Below, one piece after another: positions 35,822-41,476 of a stretch of DNA of 41,476 nt (its first letter is position 1; each line of letters opens with the position of its first letter). The notes under the pieces were generated by a model. It saw nothing but the letters and a program-made list of their open reading frames with translations. It did not search any database and was not told the origin of the DNA. The translations under genes were made by a program, and so were the position numbers. Source of the DNA: Phycisphaeraceae bacterium (GTDB lineage Bacteria > Planctomycetota > Phycisphaerae > Phycisphaerales > Phycisphaeraceae); the NCBI GenBank assembly GCA_002716625.1, contig PBAS01000029.1:1-41476 (forward strand), given 5' to 3'.

Positions 35822-36309
35822 CTGGGCCGAAACAGCGTCACCAATCCTCCGCCAATTGCGGCCAGTAGAATCCCGGCGATAAATTGCCAGCGTAGTTTGC
35901 CCCATGAATTTGACAGCGAGATAGCCACGCATGCGTTGATGACAGGTGCGCCGGCAAATACGATCGACATGACCACGCTTGGCGCCCCTTTGGCGGCGAA
36001 CGCCAGCAGGACACAGAAGGCTCCGGTGGCGCCGAGAATTCCCGCCAACAATGACCAGGCAATTCCGCCAGTGGGCATCTGCCATGTCGCTCCGCGTGCG
36101 ATCAGTACGGCAAGGGGGGCAAGAACGGCAACCATGAAATACGCCAGACCCACCCAGAGAAATGCCTTGTAGCGTCCATTGGCCGGGTCGGCCATCTGGG
36201 CCTGGCCCTTGTGCAGCATGATCCCATACAGGCCCCAAGCCACAACGGTTAACAGGGAGAATATCAACCAGGCACTGTTCGCCGTGTCTTGCTGGTTTGG
36301 TGTTATCAC
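35818..36309 (-). CDS. Small EamA/DMT-type membrane protein
   Basis: The start is placed at GTG 36309, because AGGAGG (36315-36320) is 5 bases upstream and the longer frame carries no conserved-looking sequence. The 163 residues have about five membrane helices ([99 protein letters not shown]). GAPVINA near the middle is typical of EamA drug/metabolite-transporter-like proteins. It is half the size of a ten-helix transporter, so it may act as a dimer or be a non-transport member. It follows the Rieske gene (gap 25). Confidence 0.75.
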   Translation of the reverse strand: MITPNQQDTANSAWLIFSLLTVVAWGLYGIMLHKGQAQMADPANGRYKAFLWVGLAYFMVAVLAPLAVLIARGATWQMPTGGIAWSLLAGILGATGAFCVLLAFAAKGAPSVVMSIVFAGAPVINACVAISLSNSWGKLRWQFIAGILLAAIGGGLVTLFRPS

Positions 36310-36314
36310 ATGGA

Positions 36315-36320
36315 CCTCCT
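36315..36320 (-). promoter_or_regulatory. Ribosome binding site deciding the EamA start
   Basis: AGGAGG on the minus strand, 5 bases before GTG 36309. No ATG with a comparable site exists further upstream in the frame. Confidence 0.75.
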
Positions 36321-36334
36321 GGTTGCCTGTTGGT

Positions 36335-36694
36335 CTAGACCATGACCCAGACTTTTCCATCCTCCACCACGGTTTGATAACTGGCGACCCGGGTGTGTTT
36401 AGGGTCATGCAGTGCTGAACCATCAACTGCATCATATTCCCAGTTATGCCATGGGCAGCGGATGATGCGGCCTGCTTTTTCCTCGACGTATTCACCAACG
36501 TGCCCCCCGCGCCTCGTGCAGGTCAGCACGCCGTCGGAGATGCGGGCTCCCTGGTGGGCACATATGTTACGCAGGGCATAAACTTGATGGCCCTGGCGAA
36601 CCATTAGTAGATTGCGACGGCCGACACGTACTGCTTGCATCGTGCCATCTGGGATTTGGTCAAGATCGAGTGCGGCAATCTTTTTCTTTTTCAT
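36335..36694 (-). CDS. Rieske-type [2Fe-2S] ferredoxin
   Basis: A 119-residue soluble Rieske protein. C45-A-H47 (NICAHQGARISDG) and C80-PW-H83 (RCPWHNWEYDAVDG) are the cluster ligands. A linker of 32 residues (TCTRRGGHVGEYVEEKAG) between the two ligand pairs is longer than in typical small Rieske ferredoxins. It carries electrons for an oxygenase or other redox enzyme. It is second in an operon, its ATG overlapping the amidohydrolase stop (ATGA, 36691-36694), and it is followed by the EamA gene. No oxygenase alpha subunit is adjacent; the partner is unknown. Confidence 0.9.
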   Translation of the reverse strand: MKKKKIAALDLDQIPDGTMQAVRVGRRNLLMVRQGHQVYALRNICAHQGARISDGVLTCTRRGGHVGEYVEEKAGRIIRCPWHNWEYDAVDGSALHDPKHTRVASYQTVVEDGKVWVMV

Positions 36695-37791
36695 GTCAAT
36701 CCATAGAAATCAATGGCGTTGTCGGCAAAGATGCGTTTCTGCAGTGGTTTGGGGATCTGCCTGGGAAGTGCTTTTGCCGGTGAGTCAAAATCCCAATGCG
36801 GGTAGTCCGTGGCAAACAGCAGCATGTTGTCGCTACCCATGTGGTTGATCGTTTCCAGAAGGTGTTTGGGATTCTCGGGCTCCTCGATGGGTTGTGTGGT
36901 CAAGCGAATATGTCGGCGAATCAGTTTGCTCGGCGATTCAGTGAGCCAAGGCACTTCCATGCGACAGCCACGCCAGTCCTTGTCCAATCGCCACATGAGC
37001 GCAGGTAGCCATGCCATCCCCCCTTCGATAATTGCAACTTTTAGAGCGGGGAATTTCTGAAAGACACCTTCACACACGAAACTTGCGATATGGGCCATTG
37101 CGGCCAGGGCTTCAGTTGTATGGAACTCCATATAGAAAGACGGTGCAGCACCGCCAGTTGCACGCGGGGGGGCATAGCCACCCCAATGGATGCCGAGAAC
37201 CAGGTTGTGTTTCTCCGCTGCAGCCCAGATGGGATGGAAGGGGCGTTGACCCCATAGCACTTCAGGAGTCATGTGCAAAATAATCTGCAGGATGCGGGGG
37301 TGTGATCCAATCCGTTCAATTTCCCGCACGGCAAGGTCTGCATCACGCCAAGGGATCATCATCGAGCCATACAGGCGTTTGTCCTTCTCATACCAGTGTT
37401 CAATCATGAAGTCGTTATATGCAGCACACAGGGCGGCACTTAAGTCGGCGTTGTACAGGAAATCTGCGCCGTACAGTGGGTTCATGATCGCACGATCAAT
37501 CTTCCAATAGTCGAGGTGTTGCTTTTGCGTAAAGGCCAGGTCGGACCCGGGTGGCACTCCATTGGGCGGATGAGCATCATCACGCGCTGCAGATCTCTTG
37601 ACCTTTGGGTACCACGACTTGCCGGGGTTTTCCAGCCCCGATTCGTGAATGTAATGCTGCCAGACGTTGGGCAGGTAAGGCATGAGGTCTTCAATGGACC
37701 GGATTTGGCAGTGGACGTCAGCATCAACGAGAGTGATGCTGGAATCAGGTGCCATGCCTGTTTTATCGTGCTGGTCGGTTGTGGTGGTCAT
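36691..37791 (-). CDS. Amidohydrolase-2 family metal enzyme
   Basis: 366 residues from ATG 37791 (upstream frame residues look non-conserved). The PF04909 features are DADVHCQ near residue 25 (the D-x-H metal start), LGIHWGGYAPPRATGGAAP near 195, AIIEGGMAWLPALMWRLDKDW near 255 and ATDYPHWDFDSP near 335, with D as a catalytic acid. Family members hydrolyse C-N or C-C bonds or decarboxylate aromatic acids (ACMSD, gamma-resorcylate decarboxylase). The paired Rieske protein suggests aromatic or keto-acid metabolism, but the substrate is unknown. It is divergent from propeller paralog C (147-base gap). Confidence 0.85.
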   Translation of the reverse strand: MTTTTDQHDKTGMAPDSSITLVDADVHCQIRSIEDLMPYLPNVWQHYIHESGLENPGKSWYPKVKRSAARDDAHPPNGVPPGSDLAFTQKQHLDYWKIDRAIMNPLYGADFLYNADLSAALCAAYNDFMIEHWYEKDKRLYGSMMIPWRDADLAVREIERIGSHPRILQIILHMTPEVLWGQRPFHPIWAAAEKHNLVLGIHWGGYAPPRATGGAAPSFYMEFHTTEALAAMAHIASFVCEGVFQKFPALKVAIIEGGMAWLPALMWRLDKDWRGCRMEVPWLTESPSKLIRRHIRLTTQPIEEPENPKHLLETINHMGSDNMLLFATDYPHWDFDSPAKALPRQIPKPLQKRIFADNAIDFYGLT

Positions 37792-37937
37792 GTCGGTTTG
37801 CTTCGCAGGCAATTCTAGCAGGTCATTAGGTACTGGTGGGTAGCGTGTTTGCCGGTTGGTTTTCAAGGGCCAGTTCCTGCCGTGAAACCTGTGGTGCGCA
37901 GCTAACACATCCTTTTTTTTGATTGTATTATACCCGG

Positions 37938-39476
37938 ATGCCGAACCCTGATTCTCAACATGATCCAATGCGGGTGGACGAGACTGATGTATTTCCGGAA
38001 CCGGTTGATTGCGATCTTGTACCGGATATCTGGCGCCAGCTGGCCAATGAGACGGTCATGTTTCCCATGAAAATGGATGATGTGGCGTTAAAGATTGGGC
38101 CCGAGCGGCAATTGTTTGTTGATAATTTACTGATTGCTTCCACTGCTAACTTAACCAAGCAGGTGCATCAGCCGCGTCCACATCAGGATCATCCGGTCCT
38201 GGCGGCCTGTGATGAAGATCCACGTGTTCAAGTATTGCACGTCATGCAGTTTGATGAGTCACCGCGTTTTCGGATGTGGTATTGGTCCGGTGACGACTGG
38301 CATGCATGGGGTGAAAACGAAGAGATTCGGTGGGCGACAAGTTATGCGGTCAGTGAAGATGGTATTGAATGGTCGCGCCCCGACCTGGACCTTCACCGCA
38401 TTGATGGGTGGCCGGAAAAGAATATTGTCATGCCATACGGATTCATGCACGGCTTGTTCTATGAGCCATGGGAGTCTGATCCGCAGAAACGGTTTAAGGC
38501 ATTGGTGTGCGTGGAGCGGCGAGACAGAAAGACCATGCACAGGTCAGCTCCGCGGGCCTATTATCTGCACACCTCACCCGATGGTATTCATTGGCAGGGG
38601 AATCTTTCTCGCGGCGTGATCCCGCAAAGCCATCGCTATCGCTATCCTGCGAATGGGATCGGTGACACCACGCGCTTTTGGTGGGATACCTATCGCAAAA
38701 AGTACATGGGGGATGTGAAGTGGGTTTTGCCAGGTAAACTTCGCTGTCGCGGTATGATGGAAAGTGATGATCTTATTCATTGGACGCGGCCGCATCCCAC
38801 GCTGTTTGCAAAGGCACAGGACAGCCAGATCTACGGACACCGTGGTTATCCCTATCAGGGGATGTACATTGGTTTGCGGTGGCTGTATCGGCCGGGTTTG
38901 GACATTCATCGTTGTAACCATGCGATGGATGTTGAGTTGGACTGCAGTCGTGACGCCCAAATCTGGACCCGGGTGTGTTCAGGCCAAAAATTCATGCCGT
39001 TTCGTGGCACTTGGGATGGATGGAGCGCCAAGCCCAGCGCCATGTTGGAAGTTGGGGATGAAATCTGGATCTACTATACGGCCAAGGGCGGTCCGGAATA
39101 CCGTAAGCACCACGACACCCATCACGGCTGGTCGGCCGGGCTTGTGAAATTGCGGCGTGATGGATTTGTTTCTCTGAATGCGGCAATTCACCAGGGTCAT
39201 CTGGTAACACGTCCGCTCGGTTTTTCGGGAAGCCGGCTGCACGTGAATGCTGAGATCCAAGCGGGCGGTTTCTTGCGTGTTGGTCTTCGAGGGTTGGATA
39301 ACCAGCAGGCGATTGGCGGCTACGCGGTTGCTGATGCCGTTCCAATGTCAAAAAGTAGCATTAATCACTTGGTCACCTGGCAGGATGGAGCCGATATCAG
39401 GCCCCAGCCGGATGCAGATATTCGATTGGAGTTTCAAATGGAAAATGCGAAACTTTATGCCTTTTGGATTGATTAG
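37938..39476 (+). CDS. Asp-box propeller protein, glycosidase-like, paralog C
   Basis: 512 residues from ATG 37938 (a TTG at 37923 would add 5). It closely matches paralog A: KIGPERQLFVDNLLIAS, RFRMWYWSGDD, AVSEDGIEWSRPDLD, YYLHTSPDGIHWQGNLS, PGKLRCRGMMESDDLIHW, ELDCSRDAQIWTRV and LEVGDEIWIYYTAKGG, ending in FQMENAKLYAFWID. Four Asp-box-like loops sit in the blades. A 26-base run (38932-38957) is identical to 13693-13718 of paralog A, so the copies are fairly close or under strong constraint. It has no signal peptide. It is next to the amidohydrolase/Rieske operon but on the other strand. Confidence 0.78.
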   Translation: MPNPDSQHDPMRVDETDVFPEPVDCDLVPDIWRQLANETVMFPMKMDDVALKIGPERQLFVDNLLIASTANLTKQVHQPRPHQDHPVLAACDEDPRVQVLHVMQFDESPRFRMWYWSGDDWHAWGENEEIRWATSYAVSEDGIEWSRPDLDLHRIDGWPEKNIVMPYGFMHGLFYEPWESDPQKRFKALVCVERRDRKTMHRSAPRAYYLHTSPDGIHWQGNLSRGVIPQSHRYRYPANGIGDTTRFWWDTYRKKYMGDVKWVLPGKLRCRGMMESDDLIHWTRPHPTLFAKAQDSQIYGHRGYPYQGMYIGLRWLYRPGLDIHRCNHAMDVELDCSRDAQIWTRVCSGQKFMPFRGTWDGWSAKPSAMLEVGDEIWIYYTAKGGPEYRKHHDTHHGWSAGLVKLRRDGFVSLNAAIHQGHLVTRPLGFSGSRLHVNAEIQAGGFLRVGLRGLDNQQAIGGYAVADAVPMSKSSINHLVTWQDGADIRPQPDADIRLEFQMENAKLYAFWID

Positions 39477-39507
39477 GGTACCGCTTAGGGCGTTACGCGT
39501 CGCCTGC

Positions 39508-40383
39508 CTACTCTGCGTCAATGTGGTATTTGTAATAGTTCGAGTTGGGTTCCCGCCAGCGGTGATCGTTTCCAGGTCTTCCGGCCTTTGTTCCTTGGTG
39601 CCATTTGGCCTGTGTATCCCATTCACTATGTCCGTCCAAGCAGACCACGTTTGCCCCTTGGAAGTGTCGTTCCCCAATCGGGAATCGGATCTCATCGCGG
39701 AAATCCGGCAATGGATCAGGCCCATACTCTCTGCTGCGGTCAATCACGGTCCAGTAGTTGAAAGGTGTGTTGGTTTCTGGGAAGGAAAAGGCATTGTCCG
39801 CATCGGAGATGATATTGCTTGGATAAGAGATGTCCGACATTTTTCGGTAGTACCAGCTATTGGCGTCGCCAGTTGAAAACCATTGGGATCCGAGAAAGCG
39901 AAAGTTGTAGGCGTAAGCACCACGGTGTTGATGGGTTGCCTCACTTGTATTATCCGGAATAGGTGGAAGCCATGATTGGGGAGAGGTCTGTCCCGGAAAG
40001 GTTGGGCACATCAACCCTTGTTCTGTATTAAGAATATCGGCTTTCGGGTCACCCGCTGCATCCAGGTATGAATTCATCATTGCACCAATTGTTTCGTAGC
40101 CCCTTTTCCACACCCACGAGCCATCAGCGTAAACCTTGAGCTTGGTTCGGTTGTGGTCCTCGTACCAATTCTCGTATGCGGGAATCCAATCGTCCCATTC
40201 GGAAACATAGCTGTTCAGGGCCACGCCCATTTGCCTTAAGTTGGCTTGGCAGAAGACTTGTTCGCCCGATGCACGGGCCTTTTCGACAGAGGGTAGCAGC
40301 ATGGCGATAAGCAGTGAAATGATCGAGATGACAACCAGCAGTTCGATGAGTGTGAAGCCGCGAAATAGTTGTTGTTTCCGCAT
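39508..40383 (-). CDS. Type II pseudopilin-like protein with H-X9-DG motif
   Basis: 291 residues from ATG 40383, which has GGAGGA just upstream (40387-40392). FRGFTLIELLVVISIISLLIAML near the N-terminus is the prepilin signal with G before F as the cleavage site and a conserved E at position 5 of the mature protein. The mature part is extracellular, with many aromatic residues. Near the C-terminus H-F-Q-G-A-N-V-V-C-L-D-G is the H-X9-DG sorting signature seen in planctomycete and lentisphaeral pseudopilin-like (DUF1559) proteins. It probably assembles in a type II secretion-like or pilus-like system. It converges with paralog C. Confidence 0.9.
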   Translation of the reverse strand: MRKQQLFRGFTLIELLVVISIISLLIAMLLPSVEKARASGEQVFCQANLRQMGVALNSYVSEWDDWIPAYENWYEDHNRTKLKVYADGSWVWKRGYETIGAMMNSYLDAAGDPKADILNTEQGLMCPTFPGQTSPQSWLPPIPDNTSEATHQHRGAYAYNFRFLGSQWFSTGDANSWYYRKMSDISYPSNIISDADNAFSFPETNTPFNYWTVIDRSREYGPDPLPDFRDEIRFPIGERHFQGANVVCLDGHSEWDTQAKWHQGTKAGRPGNDHRWREPNSNYYKYHIDAE

Positions 40384-40466
40384 GTTTCCTCCAGGAACCG
40401 AAGGGGATGGTGGTTGGCTAGAGTATTTCATCTTATATGATCGTGATCGGTAAAGGCAATTTTTTT

Positions 40467-41476
40467 TTAGATCGTGGGAACAATATTTAAATGCGCTGCA
40501 TGGCGTAGTTTGCGTCGCATGACCTTGTTGGAGACTGTTCGTGGAAGTTGATCCAAGACATGTACTCGATGGATTTTAAACAGGGGGTTAAGGTGAGTTC
40601 TGATGGCCTGCTGTAATTGGGTCGTCAGCTGGTCGATGGGCGGCGGGTGGATGGTATCAAGGACGACGTAAATGACTAGGTGTTCCGGTCCTCCGTCTGG
40701 TGGGTTGATGGAAATGGCGGCCGTTTCGCAAATGTTGTCGATATTACACAAGACGCTTTCGATTTCGGCAGATCCAATTTTGATGCCGCCGAGGTTCATG
40801 GTGTCGTCGGCCCGGCCCAGGACGCGGTAATAGCCACCTGGAAGGCATTCGATCTGATCCCCATGGCATCGTAAATTTGTACCAGGGGGGGCGGGTTTGA
40901 AATACACCTGATCATGATCTCGGTTGAGTAGTTGAGTTGAAAGCCCAATGGATGGTCCGTCTATGAAGACTTCCCCTTTTGTGCTTGCACTACCTTCGCT
41001 GTCCAGTACACGAAAACTCATGCCCAGAGCTGGTGTCGAAAATGTTGCGGCGATGGCTGTCTGCACGGGGGTGCCGGTGATATAGCCGCCACCAATTTCT
41101 GTTCCGCCGCAGTATTCAATGACCGGTCGATTGTCAGCCAGTGACATGAGGAATTTCATGTCCTGTGTATTTGAACACTCGCCAGTTGAACTGAATAGCT
41201 TGATGGCTGACCAATCTATTTCGGCCATGGTCTGGTTGTCTCGCCAAGACCGTACGAGACTGGGTACGACCCCTAGCATGTTGACCCTGGCGTTCTGAAC
41301 AAAACGACCAAAGCCAGGTTCTGTCGCCGCTGAATCGTAGATCGCCATGGTTCCACGGTTGATCAGAGTGGCGAAGATCAGCCATGGTCCCATCATCCAG
41401 CCAAGGTTCGTTGGCCAGCAGGTGACGTCGCCAGGTTGAATGTCATGATGGAAGTGACCGTCGGCAGCGCATTTGA
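40467..41476 (-). CDS. Acyl-CoA synthetase (AMP-forming), C-terminal part, cut by right edge
   Basis: The frame is open from the right edge (first full codon at 41474), so about 335 C-terminal residues are seen. GDVTCWPTNLGWMMGPW, LFSSTGECSN, EYCGGTEIGGGYI, LRCHGDQIE, GRADDTMNLGGIKIGSAEIESVL and the lysine of SNKVMRRKL are the adenylate-forming core motifs; the last lysine is the acyl-adenylate/CoA catalytic lysine. The EYCGGTEIGGG pattern resembles plant acyl-activating enzymes AAE17/18. It activates a carboxylic acid to acyl-CoA through AMP. Acid specificity cannot be read here. It is upstream of the pseudopilin gene with a gap of 83 bases. Confidence 0.9.
   Translation of the reverse strand, partial: KCAADGHFHHDIQPGDVTCWPTNLGWMMGPWLIFATLINRGTMAIYDSAATEPGFGRFVQNARVNMLGVVPSLVRSWRDNQTMAEIDWSAIKLFSSTGECSNTQDMKFLMSLADNRPVIEYCGGTEIGGGYITGTPVQTAIAATFSTPALGMSFRVLDSEGSASTKGEVFIDGPSIGLSTQLLNRDHDQVYFKPAPPGTNLRCHGDQIECLPGGYYRVLGRADDTMNLGGIKIGSAEIESVLCNIDNICETAAISINPPDGGPEHLVIYVVLDTIHPPPIDQLTTQLQQAIRTHLNPLFKIHRVHVLDQLPRTVSNKVMRRKLRHAAHLNIVPTI

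Overview
The window looks like chromosomal DNA of a planctomycete-type bacterium (Planctomycetota, perhaps Phycisphaerae). The lineage is inferred from sequence character. There is a PEP-CTERM secreted protein with the tail VPEPATLGLLAIGGL...RRRR, a type-II-pseudopilin-like protein with the H-X9-DG signature, VCBS/FG-GAP propeller proteins including one with an ASPIC/UnbV tail, a DUF4091 protein, and a long-form NfeD protein. No rRNA, IS element, phage gene or CRISPR array was seen.

Region 1 (1-17.7 kb) is an accessory catabolic-looking island. It holds the 3' end of a xylulokinase, a beta-propeller protein, a ten-repeat FG-GAP protein (its signal peptide seems separated from it by a one-base frameshift), two tandem FAD-dependent oxidoreductases, three phytanoyl-CoA-dioxygenase-like (PhyH) Fe(II)/2-oxoglutarate oxygenases, a DUF4091 glycosidase-like protein, a membrane protein of unknown function, and two members of a cytosolic propeller family with Asp-box-like S-x-D-G-I-x-W motifs. 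A third member lies at 37.9-39.5 kb, next to an amidohydrolase-Rieske-EamA operon. I infer that these genes process an unusual sugar-like or oxygenated substrate, but no substrate can be named.

Region 2 (17.8-25.2 kb) is housekeeping on the minus strand: glycosyltransferase, then an RsbV-like and an RsbW-like protein, an exported protein, purD, pheS and purC, ending in a strong terminator, followed by a separate tRNA-Pro(CGG).

Region 3 (25.4-31.5 kb, plus strand) has a LysM protein, the PEP-CTERM protein with a long structured leader and a textbook terminator, a VCBS/ASPIC protein, and ribD. Region 4 (31.5-36.3 kb) has an NfeD membrane protease, an M28-type peptidase gene interrupted by one in-frame TAG, msrB, and an EamA-type membrane protein whose stop codon shares a CTAG with msrB.

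Region 5 (36.3 kb to end) has the Rieske/amidohydrolase pair, the third propeller paralog, a pseudopilin-like protein, and the C-terminal part of an acyl-CoA synthetase that runs off the right edge. The most notable items are the three-member propeller family with its oxygenase/oxidoreductase neighbours, the TAG-interrupted peptidase, the frameshifted signal peptide, and the structured PEP-CTERM leader.
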